From assembly GCA_015179125.1 (NCBI GenBank), contig WHVA01000449.1:30349-94348 (forward strand): a stretch of DNA of 64,000 bases, read 5' to 3'. The notes beneath the pieces were generated by a model that had not been told where the DNA came from, did no database searches, and saw only the letters and a list, made by a program, of their open reading frames with translations. A program made the translations under genes and the position numbers. The stretch comes from Gautieria morchelliformis. Its lineage: Eukaryota; Basidiomycota; Agaricomycetes; Gomphales; Gomphaceae. Each line of letters starts with the position of its first letter. Position 1 is the first letter of the stretch. Shown here piece after piece: positions 44,352 to 53,788 of this stretch.

Positions 44352-47300
44352 CTCCCCCTCAGCGAGAAGTCCCTTCGGCAAAATCCCAATTTCCCTAATA
44401 GATACCTATGTTGATGTAAATCCAATCCCTTTGTAAATATGTCCGCTATGTTCTCCTTCGTCGGTACGTACGTAAGTGATGCCTCGTGAGAGGCCACTTT
44501 CTCACGGATGAAATGATATGCGACATTGATGTGTTTGGTACGCGCATGATACGTTGCGTCATGCGATAGTGTAATGGCGCCTAGATTGTCTGATCGAAGT
44601 GACGTGGGCTGGGTTTGATCGATTCCAAGTTCTTCGATAAAACGCCTCAGCCAGATTAATTGCTTGGCGCCCTCGGTAAGTGCCATGTATTCGGCCTCCG
44701 TGGTAGATAGCGCGATCGTTCGCTGTTTCTTCGAGCTCCATGCGATAGCTCCCCCTCCTAGTATAGCTACATAGCCACTAATAGATAGTGCGTCGTTTCT
44801 ATTAGCATAATCCGAGTCAACAAATATTTCGAGGTCGAGACCAGCGTCTCGTCGGAAGATTATGCCGTCGTCACGTGACCCCTTGAGGTACCTGAGCGCG
44901 TGCTTGATCGCCGTCCAGTGCTCGGTTCCGTAAGTAGTAGTGAATTGGCTCAGATGTTGTACGGTAAAAGCCAAATCAGGTCGCGTGCTGAGTGCTGCAT
45001 ACATGAGTGATCCGATCGCCTTAGCATAGGGTACTTCGGCAGTTGGACCTGTTGAGTCCATGGGTGTCGTGAGTTTGATCATTTTATGCAGAGGTGTAGA
45101 TACGGAATGTGCTGTTGTCATGTTGAATCGATCGAGTATGATGTCGATGTAATGCCCTTGTGACATGATCAGTGTTCCCTCATCCCTATTCCTCTCAACT
45201 CTAATTCCCAAGATTTTCTTCATTTCTCCTAAATCTGTTAAAGGGAATTTCCCATGAAGCTCCCCCTTGAGCTTAATCATCCCTCCTTTGGAGTCAGCAA
45301 ATAGTCCAAAGTCGTCCACATATACTGATATGACTTCGATTGAATCCTTATCTTGTCTGATGTAGACGCATTCATCGGCTGTACTTTGATGGAAGCCGAG
45401 ATCGAGTAGTAATTTGCGTAAGCGCTGATGCCAAGCTCGCCCCGATTGCTTGAGTCCATAGAGCGCTCTGTATATTCTTAGAACGCGTCCAGATCCATCA
45501 TCAAAACCGTCGGGCTGGCGCATGTAGATCTCCTCATCTATGGTTGAATTGAGGTAGGCGCCTTTGACATCCATCATTTCGATTTCCCAATCGAGTGTGT
45601 TTGTGATCGCTAATAGAACACATAGTGAATCGAATTTGACCACGGGTGAGGTTATCTCGTAGTAATCCATCCCTGGCCTCTGTGTGAATCCTTGAGCCAC
45701 AACCCTTGCTTTAGCCTTATCGAATTGTCCGTCCGGTTGTGTTTTGACAGCGTATACCCATCGGCAACCGATAGCTACTCGTCCGGGTGGTAGTTCTGTT
45801 AGCTCCCATGTTCCTAACGTCTTGTGTTGGTCCATCTCAATTTCCATCGCTTTCTCCCAGATCGGCGCATCATCACGTGATACCGCCGCTCTGTAATTCT
45901 CAGGTTCAGTGACGATTTCTCTCGTTATGTAAACCTGCTCGGTGCGTCCTGAATTATTCAGCTTCCGGTAATCCGGTCTTTGAGTGATACGCGCGCTCCG
46001 TCGAATCTGTGGAGCTGGCGCTTGTTCAGGTGGATCAGGAACGGGTGTTGTCTGGGGTGATGACGTCTGTGGGGTAGATGTGATCGGGTCCGGCACATGC
46101 TCGCGCGGTGAGTGCTCCCCCTCGAGCGGTGCCGTGTCGTCATCGTCGTTATCTGGGATAGGGTAGAGTCGGTTGTCATTTTCGTCAAATGTAATGTTTC
46201 TAGATACTTGAACGTGCTTTGAGGCTTTATTGTAGTACCTCCAGGCTTTTGCATGTTCAGCTACTCCGACGAATATATGTTCTTCTGCTTTTGGATCAAG
46301 TTTGGCTCGACGTTGATCCGGCACCATAACCCAACAATTTGTCCCGAATTCCTCTAGACGTGCTAGGTTCAGCTTCTTGCCGAATAGTGCTTGGAACGGC
46401 GTTGCGTCATCTCCAAGCGCTCGCGTGGGTGATCGATTTTTGATATAACACGCGTAAGCCACGGCCTTGGGCCAGAGTATTTTTGGCAGGTTCTTGGCAA
46501 ATATCATTGCCCGTGCGTGCTCGAGTAAGGTCCGGTTGAGTCGTTCGGCGATTCCATTCTGGGCTGGGGAGTATGGAGCTGTGGTCTCCATGATAATGCC
46601 ATATTTTGCACAAAATTCCTTGAAATTTTTATTGACATATTCCCCTCCATTATCTGAGCGAAACCTCTTCAGTTTCTGACCTGTTTGGGTCTCGAGGAGT
46701 GCCTTGCACGTCTCGAAGTGTTTGAGCGCTTCATCTTTGGTGCTCCCAAAATAGATTACGGTGTACCTCGATTTGATGTCCGTGAAAGAATAAAAGTATT
46801 TCTCACGCGATGGTCCCTCGGTCTGGGCAGGTCCCCATACATCGGATACTGTCAGGTCACCGACCTGTTCTACAGTGTCCTCGGCTCTTTTGGGGAACGG
46901 CTCCACATGCCGCTTGCCTTGTATGCATGCCTTGCACTGGCTCGGCTCGTTTGACTCGTCGATCTCAAGTCCGGTGACTAGATCGTTAGATTTCAACATC
47001 TTTATAGAATTTATGTTGACGTGCCCGAGTATCCTGTGCCATTTGTCCCATGACCGTCCTTTTGCCGCTGCGGCAAAGTCCCGTGCCTCGACTGATCGAG
47101 TGACTCGTGCCTTCATACAGAACAGCCGCCCACGCTTCTGTCCCTGTGCGAAGGTAACTCCGGCGCGTGATTTGAATTCGACGCCGGTGCCTGAAAATGT
47201 GGCCGTGTTGCCCTTATCAGTTAAACGCCCTACGCTGATAAGGTTGTTCGGCGCATCCGGTGCATGTTTGACGTCACGTAGTTCGATCGTGTTCGTCTTG

Positions 47301-48322
47301 GCGCCGATCTTGAATTCCATGTATATAGTGCCTCGGCCTTGTGTATGTAGTACCGCACCGGGTGAAATTCCTTCGATTTCAGATGGTTCCTCGGCATAGC
47401 TAGCGAAATCATTTCGGCTTCTAGCTATGTGTGTTGTTGCCGCTGAATCGGCTAACCAGTCGGATGCGGATATAGCACTGTATGCTACCTCCTTAGATAC
47501 AAATGCGAAGTCCTTTTCTTCTGCTTGTTTGACTGTTTCTTTGTTCCCTGATTTGAACCATTTCGGTGCTTGGCCCTCCTTGCCGCCACCTTTCGCCCAA
47601 CAGTCCTTCACGTAATGACCCTTCTTGCCGCAATTTCGGCACTTTCCCTTTGTTGCTCCTGAGTCGTCTTTCTTGGTCCTGTGACGTTGTTGCGCCTTAA
47701 GCGCCGTCTGCCGTGCCGATCCAGCTTTCCGTGCTCGATCCTCATCGAGGACCCGAGCTATTAATATATCAGCTGTTGTCCCGGCTCCACTGGCGTTTAC
47801 TGCCGTAATAAACGCCGACCAAGAATCTGGTAATGACGTCAGCAACGTGTTCGAGAACTCGGTGTCACTGATGTAATGCCCCCACGCATTCAATTCCTGT
47901 TGAATGCCGCGGAGCTTGCGTACGTGCTCCTCCATGTTCGCGCCGTCCTCGGCAAGCGTCCGGAAGAAGTCTCTTCGGAGATTTACAATCCCCACTGCTC
48001 CCTTAGATTCGAATATAGCTTGTAGACTAGTCCATACAGCAAACGCAGACATCATCTGATTGATGTAAACTAGTTGTTCATCGGCAACTCTGAGGCAAAT
48101 CTCTTTTCTAGCCTTCTTGTCCTTCCTTCTCCAATCGTCGATCTCCTGCTGTTCGGTCGCAGTGACGTTGTCGGCATCTGCCGGTCTCGGTTCCGTCTCC
48201 CTGCCGATAGCCACGTCCCACAGATCTAAGTCATCGAGTATCCACTCGAGCCGCCGGCGCCACGCCGCGTAATTATCCCCGTTCAAGGGGTCGATCTTGT
48301 ACGTGTTGTTGCTACTCGACAT
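44300..48322 (-). CDS. Copia-A Gag-Pol polyprotein, 1340 aa
   Basis: A single uninterrupted frame from MSSSNNTYKID (48322). Domains in order: UBN2-type gag (about 10-215), zinc knuckle CRNCGKKGHYVKDC (228-241), aspartic protease with DSA at 292-294, HHCC zinc domain (WHRILGHVN ... CKACIQGK), integrase with D,D,E in TVSDVWGPA, FRSDNGGEY and QNGIAERLN, an acidic/proline linker, RT with VISVYVDDFGLFA, and RNase H (IFVDSDYAN, TEAEYMALTEGAK, SDNLGAITL). Gag and Pol are fused without frameshift, so gag excess must come from proteolysis or another route. The final residues are encoded by the 3' LTR. Every key catalytic residue I checked is present, unlike in copy 1 (18487-22972). Confidence 0.97.
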   Translation of the reverse strand: MSSSNNTYKIDPLNGDNYAAWRRRLEWILDDLDLWDVAIGRETEPRPADADNVTATEQQEIDDWRRKDKKARKEICLRVADEQLVYINQMMSAFAVWTSLQAIFESKGAVGIVNLRRDFFRTLAEDGANMEEHVRKLRGIQQELNAWGHYISDTEFSNTLLTSLPDSWSAFITAVNASGAGTTADILIARVLDEDRARKAGSARQTALKAQQRHRTKKDDSGATKGKCRNCGKKGHYVKDCWAKGGGKEGQAPKWFKSGNKETVKQAEEKDFAFVSKEVAYSAISASDWLADSAATTHIARSRNDFASYAEEPSEIEGISPGAVLHTQGRGTIYMEFKIGAKTNTIELRDVKHAPDAPNNLISVGRLTDKGNTATFSGTGVEFKSRAGVTFAQGQKRGRLFCMKARVTRSVEARDFAAAAKGRSWDKWHRILGHVNINSIKMLKSNDLVTGLEIDESNEPSQCKACIQGKRHVEPFPKRAEDTVEQVGDLTVSDVWGPAQTEGPSREKYFYSFTDIKSRYTVIYFGSTKDEALKHFETCKALLETQTGQKLKRFRSDNGGEYVNKNFKEFCAKYGIIMETTAPYSPAQNGIAERLNRTLLEHARAMIFAKNLPKILWPKAVAYACYIKNRSPTRALGDDATPFQALFGKKLNLARLEEFGTNCWVMVPDQRRAKLDPKAEEHIFVGVAEHAKAWRYYNKASKHVQVSRNITFDENDNRLYPIPDNDDDDTAPLEGEHSPREHVPDPITSTPQTSSPQTTPVPDPPEQAPAPQIRRSARITQRPDYRKLNNSGRTEQVYITREIVTEPENYRAAVSRDDAPIWEKAMEIEMDQHKTLGTWELTELPPGRVAIGCRWVYAVKTQPDGQFDKAKARVVAQGFTQRPGMDYYEITSPVVKFDSLCVLLAITNTLDWEIEMMDVKGAYLNSTIDEEIYMRQPDGFDDGSGRVLRIYRALYGLKQSGRAWHQRLRKLLLDLGFHQSTADECVYIRQDKDSIEVISVYVDDFGLFADSKGGMIKLKGELHGKFPLTDLGEMKKILGIRVERNRDEGTLIMSQGHYIDIILDRFNMTTAHSVSTPLHKMIKLTTPMDSTGPTAEVPYAKAIGSLMYAALSTRPDLAFTVQHLSQFTTTYGTEHWTAIKHALRYLKGSRDDGIIFRRDAGLDLEIFVDSDYANRNDALSISGYVAILGGGAIAWSSKKQRTIALSTTEAEYMALTEGAKQLIWLRRFIEELGIDQTQPTSLRSDNLGAITLSHDATYHARTKHINVAYHFIREKVASHEASLTYVPTKENIADIFTKGLDLHQHRYLLGKLGFCRRDFSLRGSVSNRDDDTAEAEPARI

Positions 48323-48401
48323 CGTCGATCGGTATTGAGTTATTGGAGTATAGAGCGTAGTTAGGTTTGTAGTAGTTTAGTTATGCGCGGGGCCCATAAC
48401 C

Positions 48402-48622
48402 TGTGGAACGAAGGAGATATAATGATCTGATATTCTACGATCTGTACAAGATCCTCTGTCCTTATATACTAATTATGATGTTCCTATATTACCAATCTCT
48501 TCGAGCTGCTGTGCCGATGCGATGCCGGTGCACCAGCAACCCGGGGTCGAGAGCGATCTCGAACCTCCGGCTAAATGCGTGCCGGCTCTGCCTCGGCGGT
48601 GTCATCGTCCCGATTACTAACA
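48402..48622 (-). repeat. 5' LTR of Copia-A copy 2
   Basis: TGTTAGTAATCGGGACG to CTTCGTTCCACA on the minus strand. TATATAAGG is a likely TATA box. The U3/R part differs from copy 1 LTRs (about 18640-18700), so the copies represent two subfamilies. Confidence 0.95.
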
Positions 48623-49142
48623 AGTCTTATTCCCCAAGTTATAACATACGGTGAGAGTCAAGACGGTTGTTGAGCGTCTAGTGACTATGGGCGTTAGATG
48701 CTGGTTGGTACAGCCAGACAGTTCGTTCGTACTGTATTTTCAGGTCACAGGTCCAGGCGCAACGGTTGGGGTGTCCTAGAATGTCTCGGGCTGACGCGAC
48801 CTCGGGATTCGGGGAGCTCGCCAGTGCCTACAAGGCCTGAGAAGCGACTCCGCTCAACGTTGAACGTTGAACTCCCGTCTTGACTCTCACCATATGGTTA
48901 TAACTTGTGGAATAAGACTTACCTCACCGCTGCATGCTTCCCCTTCGCCATCTTACCTTGGAACTCGGCCTGGTCTCGGGACCCCAATGATCGCGGCATC
49001 GCCGCCTGTCCGCGACATGTCTCGAGTACGGCTTATGTCTATAACTTCCGAAAATCGAGGCTGCCATTTATACTGTGGCATAAACGTACAGAGAGCCATC
49101 TTCTTGTCTTCTGACCCTTCACCCTCTCCTTTGCGACTCATA

Positions 49143-49801
49143 ATGTTGACTTTCACCCACTTGAAGAACTCTATACGCTCTTGCATCGCTAAGCTAAAGC
49201 GCCGTACCTCAGAGGCTGCAGGCATCCCTATCTTGCCAGATATCAATACGAGACAGATGCCTGTCCTCGCAGCCAGCTCAGACTTGTTCGCTCGAGCTCC
49301 ACCCCACTCATATATTTCCCCCGTCGAAGCGCCCCATACGCCTGGTGGGTTAGAAGAAGAATTCGACTCCACGTCTGCCTCGTCTTTAGAGCAGTCCGAA
49401 CGAGAAGCCCCCCTCCCACATGCCAGCTTATCGAGCAGCAGCGTCGACACCATGTCGCTAGCTCCGAACTTTGGATTGTTCCGTGGTAGTCATGTGCGTC
49501 ACCCCTTGCATCCACAATTACCGTCCTAACCGCTTACCTGCAGGATCTATTCGGCTTCGACGTGTATATATCCCAGCACGACGAGCATGAACCGCCCTAT
49601 CTCCTAGAGTTCCCCACCGTGCCCCCATGGGACGAACTTGTAACTGCATTGGCGACAAAGACGGGTCGCGAGGCCGACAGCATTGTCCTCTCCAGTAAAG
49701 TCTACCCCGACATCGTGGACGACGAGCTCTCGTACCAAGCGTGGCTTACATGGTCCCGGGAAAATGATGGGCTTTGCAGCATTGATCTGTGGCTCGATTG
49801 A
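49143..49801 (+). CDS. Gene Y, copy D (unidentified two-exon protein, 202 aa)
   Basis: Exon 1 49143-49493 (MLTFTHLKNSIRSC), 50-bp intron 49494-49543 (GTGCGT...CTGCAG with a CCTAAC branch site), exon 2 49544-49801. Intact. Exon 2 has a few conservative and some less conservative changes relative to copies A and B (e.g. YLLEFPTVPPWDEL). The frame is also open upstream to 48867 but that extension is not conserved in copy B. After the stop, a GTACGT...CTAG segment (near 49825-49890) conserved in the copies could be a 3'-UTR intron. Confidence 0.6.
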
Positions 49802-50048
49802 ACAGCATCTTCGCCTTCTGAGAGGTACGTTGTTGACACTGTGCAGTTTAGGTTTATGGCTCGTCCCATCAGCTAACCGCTCTTCATGATCTAGTAGGAC
49901 ATCTGCACGTGATTCGCTCTCTGACACCGGATCCGACGTTTCTTTGTAATTGATGATGGACTGAGTAATAATGTTGTATTCATTTTTCCCTCAATCGGAC
50001 GATTTTATAATATGCTTCGTCACCTACATACTGTTTCGATTTCGTATC

Positions 50049-50310
50049 CATTTTAATCTCTCGCGTCGCCTCACAGTCCCTCACACACTCATTCATTACT
50101 CAGACGTGCTGTGAATAAGGGCTGAATGTTTATACTGTAGTACCATTTTGGACTATATTTAAAGTGGATGATCATGGTGAATTTGGTGTCTTTGCTGTGC
50201 CAATCTGTTCCGTGCGATCTGGAATTATAACACTCGTACAGTCATCCACGACGGTTTCGGCGCCTTGAAAGCGAACGGAAAGTGCCGGGTGGCACGGTTT
50301 ACTCTAACAG
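50049..50310 (+). repeat. Direct repeat flanking palindromic module 2, right copy
   Basis: Matches 41574-42053 but lacks about 200 internal bases. Begins where the right arm of module 2 stops. Confidence 0.8.
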
Positions 50311-50406
50311 CCAAATGTATTCGAAGAATAGAACAGTAACCTACATTCTCAATGATACTGTGTTTCCTACTCTCGCACTCACTATGTATCATACACCCAT
50401 CCCAAC

Positions 50407-51241
50407 CTAGGAGCGTACCTCCCTCAAACCCGTCCCTCCCTGAGCAGTATCCCCTTTGGCATTCCCTCCCTCCCCTCCACCCCCAGTCCCAGTCCCACCT
50501 CCTACATCGTCCCCATGTCCCTTCGCACCACCTCTCCCACCAAACCCCATCCGCATCTCCTGCATCCCAGCCTCTGCAATATCCCGATACTTCTCCGCCC
50601 CCGCCTCGTCTCCGAATACCTCGTCCACGCCCTGCATTACCTTTCCTCGGACTGCATCCCCTGCACCCTATATCGAGGAATGTAGTCAGCTTCAATTTCT
50701 ACGGACTAGCGACAGCATGGAAATGTAGACTCACGTGTACGCCGGAGACGACGCCTTTCATACTTGTTGAGGCTGCCGTCATCCCCGTCCCCTCATATAC
50801 TGCCCCCCCTCTTCCCTCTTCCCCTGCCGCGGTAGTGCCTGCCTGCTCCGCGCCCTCCTTACCAGTCTGCGCACCACTGCCCATCCCCGTCCCTTCATAT
50901 ACTGCCCCGCCTCCCGACATGCCCTTCGACTCGGGGGGCTCACGCTGAGGTCCTGAGTCCGGCTGTGCGCGCTGCGTATCCCAGGTAGCAGTGCAAGGGA
51001 CACCCTGGAAGTTGCTAGCTTGCATCTGCTGCGTGTCTGGCTGCGCTGTCTGTTCACCGTAACAGCCTCCGGTGGCACCGCTCGCCGCACCTGGGAACGG
51101 TTCCCCCTTAAAGTTATCTGCATGTCCAGCGGCCGCACCGCCACCGTGGTGAGTAGGAGTATGCTCGATCCCAGATGCTGCGCCATATGGATTCGGCGCG
51201 TCTGCAGAGTTTTTAACGTTCGCTTGGTTCTGGGAAGTCAT
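50407..51241 (-). CDS. Small Gly/Thr-rich protein, two exons, 255 aa
   Basis: Exon 1 51241-50735 (MTSQNQANVKNSADAPNPYG), intron 50734-50668 (GTGAGT...TATAG, 67 bp, phase 0), exon 2 50667-50407. The joined core reads MKGVVSGVH-GAGDAVRGK and then MQGVDEVFGDEAGAEKYRDIAE, a pattern I associate with small, hydrophilic, uncharacterised basidiomycete proteins of possible stress type. Two GGAVYEGTGM repeats precede it. The tail is almost pure Gly/Thr/Lys. Highly hydrophilic, no signal peptide or membrane helix. Intact and with a good promoter, so this is probably an expressed host gene. The functional class is a guess. Confidence 0.75.
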
Positions 51242-51278
51242 GATAGAATCTTAATATGGATTTCCGCCCCTTTCACCG

Positions 51279-51287
51279 CCTTTTATA
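51279..51287 (-). promoter_or_regulatory. TATA box of the Gly-rich protein gene
   Basis: TATAAAAGG on the minus strand, about 40 bp upstream of the ATG at 51241, the usual spacing for a short-leader fungal gene. Confidence 0.6.
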
Positions 51288-51583
51288 AGGATACGAATCA
51301 GGCTGGCAGTGACGGGTTTTTGACGTCATCCTTTGCGCGCACCAAAGAAAATCCTTGATAAGTCACGAGATCTGTCACGGGTACGTGACACATGACGCGT
51401 TGTCACCCTTTTTTTTTTTTACTATTTCGTCCTGTGTCACGCACGCGGAGCCGGGGAACACATCTTGGTATCATGATGCTGCTCTTCCATCCACCGTCGC
51501 TGCCACGCCCGGATACTTAGGCTGGTCTAAAGAAGACCTGCTGAGAGACCGTGATCTTGTCTGCGGCGAGCAGGTGCGTCGAT

Positions 51584-52093
51584 CACCTGTACCTTACACT
51601 AGCGCTTGCTATTTAGGTGGCGACAGCCGGTGTGTAGTCCCGGCCTAATACGGCCTCGTTCGAGAGGTAAGCTATGACGCGAGACCAATCTCAAGAAAAC
51701 CTTCACCCCGTAGTAATATTGCGTGACTGATCCTTGAGATAGGTCCAGGCTCCCAAAAGGTCACATGACCGGTCCATTGTGTCAAAGCCAAGACCTACCA
51801 GCCTAAATTTAGCAACGAAGTAGATAGCCATAATAGGATATAGGATATGTTCGGCCCATCGCTAGTAGTCCCTCCTCACCGCTGCACACGACGGCAACCT
51901 ATAGAGGCCATCCCCTTGTCTCAAAAAAACCCTAATAAATCTTAAAAATATTCGCATCTGTCATTCAATTCCCACAGAGCTGATCCGGCGTCACAAGGAA
52001 GTGCGTGCTCGCTATTGCACACGACGAGCATGCAACTTTGCTCTACAGCTTCCGGAAAATTATGAAAAATCACCAGAACAAATGATTTTTATG
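51584..52093. repeat. Left TIR of the KDZ transposon
   Basis: 510 bp, near-identical in inverted sense to 59230-59717. It carries two small extra pieces (9 bp near 51780, 7 bp near 51840) not in the right copy. The last shared part is CCAGAACAAATGATTT. Confidence 0.9.
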
Positions 52094-52124
52094 ACTAACA
52101 ACTTATCACATTCAAAATTCATCA

Positions 52125-53647
52125 TTAAGAACTCTGTGTTGGGGTAAAAGGGACTGCTGCCGTCCCTTCTCGGACATCAGCAATAACCTCAGCCTCCTCC
52201 CCCTTCTTTCTCTTTCCTTTGCTCTTGCCGTTGCCTCGACCGTTACTCTTTACCTTGTCCAATGGCTCATTCTCTTTATCAGTTCTTGCCTTAGATTTCT
52301 TCGTCGGCTGTGCTGTGATATCGTCTGTCGATTTGCGCTTCTTTGAAGCAGTTTTCGAGTTCTGCCCTCCACGGGGCACATAAGGATCGTCCCCGGCATT
52401 GAGCCTTCGCAAATTCCCTGCCTTGCGAGTGTCTTGTTCTTCCTGGGTAAGGCGTACCCAATGACAAGTTCCCTCACTAAGCGCGGCATGGACTTTATTT
52501 AAGTCGGCAATCCGGGTGATCTTTGAAGGGTTCGCGAACAGGATGTCCTTGGGCCAGCCAACCAAGTCAATGCCATGGGCTTCAACAAGCAGCCGTTCAA
52601 ACTGAACATATTCCATATCCAGATCCGCCCCAGCTGCTGCAGCTAAAGTGACAAATTAATAAGTAAAATGGACATCTATCAATCAGAACGTACCAAGGCC
52701 AGTTCTAATCAACTGCCGTATTTTCAGCCTTAGTTCACCAAGCCGCTCGTTGTGATTTAGTACCACTCCTAAGAATGTTAACAAATCAGCTGTTATGTGG
52801 TGCAGTAGCAGTGATAGGTCAGGTCCTTCTTACCTTCGGCACTTCGCAGTGTGTACATTTCGAATTCCCTTGACACCCTATCGGGGTCAAGTTTGAGAAT
52901 GTTGACAAGGAATGACTCAGCCTTAGGCGTCATGATCACCGTCCCATCTTGGTGATGCTCATCTTTACCTTTGACCGTAAACATGAATACCTCTGTTGAG
53001 GTGCGAGCATTGAGATGATGCAACTAGAGATACCAATTAGCACAAGGAGATAGCTGAATGAAAATGAGTGCACCTCTTCTTCTATGCTAGTCAATACATG
53101 ACGGGTGTCATGGAGTACACCTATGGGGCGAACATGAGGAGCCGTGTGGACATGGGCTCGTGTGGCTGTCAACCTGTTCGTAAGCAGCTCGCGGTCCTCT
53201 GCAACCAAGTCCTTGGCAAATTCTGGGCCACCAAGCCCTCGGATCCTCTCAACGACAAGTTTGATACGCTCATAGTCTTCAGGTGAGATTTCCAAGTCTG
53301 TCCTGAAGTCAGTGTACCGCTATACATGTACATTATTGGATACTCTTACCCTGTTTCTCATTTTCCTTTTCTACCAGACAAATGGCATGTTGTGCCCCAT
53401 TGAAGATGTTAGGGCTTCTTTTCATCCGGGAGAAACGTCCCCCTTGATGGACTTGCTCGAGGAAATATCTAGTGCTCTTCTTGTGTTCCAATGCGAGACG
53501 AGCCACCTCTCTGTCAACCATATCAAGGACCTCATTAACTGAATCACGGATATTCTGTCGTCTCGCCTTGGCGGCCTTTGAGGCAACTTTACGCTGCTGA
53601 TACGAGAGGTTCTTGGATGGCCCTTTACGGGTTTTCAGGCGTGCCAT
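52125..53647 (-). CDS. KDZ-borne accessory gene 1 (five exons, about 440 aa, unknown function)
   Basis: Exons approximately 53647-53350, 53297-53074, 53033-52834, 52769-52694 and 52642-52125, joined by consensus GTAAGA/GTGCAC...AG introns. N-terminus MARLKTRKGPSKNLSYQQRK is very basic. The middle is helical with charged residues. The C-terminus is Lys-rich (KKRKSTDD, GKSKGKRKKGEEAE), like a nuclear localisation signal. Similar proteins starting with MxRxRTKKGP and ending in a Lys-rich tail are, to my recollection, abundant and unannotated in Agaricomycetes. Carriage here suggests a transposon origin. A DNA- or RNA-binding role is only inferred from charge. Confidence 0.7.
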
Positions 53648-53788
53648 TGGTGTGGCGAAGGTGTGTTGGGAGATGTCTTCGTGGTTTAAACCAAATTCAC
53701 AGGCACGTGACTTGCAATAAAATAAAAGTGATCCAAACTCAATTCAAGACTATCAATTTCATACAAGTTTCTAGATAACTATTCCCAA

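Larger units (their letters stand above)
44131..48622 (-). mobile_element. Copia-A copy 2, complete and apparently intact
   Basis: A 4492-bp Ty1/Copia element. LTRs 44131-44351 and 48402-48622 are both 221 bp and identical by eye. Target duplication AGTCT is present on both sides (44126-44130, 48623-48627). The primer site GGTTATGGGCC abuts the 5' LTR (48401 downward) and the purine tract GAGGGGGAG abuts the 3' LTR. One open frame encodes the whole polyprotein. It landed in palindromic module 2. All hallmarks of a recent, possibly active insertion. Confidence 0.97.
42054..50048. repeat. Palindromic module 2 (inverted duplication, split by Copia-A)
   Basis: Left arm: gene X fragment, about 0.95 kb spacer and gene Y copy C (minus). 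Right arm: gene Y copy D (plus). It equals module 1 in design, with its left arm an inverted copy of the module 1 right arm (32.55-34.7 kb). Copia-A copy 2 (44131-48622) is inserted near the centre. Without it the module is about 3.5 kb. Confidence 0.85.

Noticed and set aside
48867-49142. N-terminal extension of gene Y copy D by 92 codons
   Set aside because: The extension is out of frame in copy B and not conserved, so the ATG at 49143 was used.
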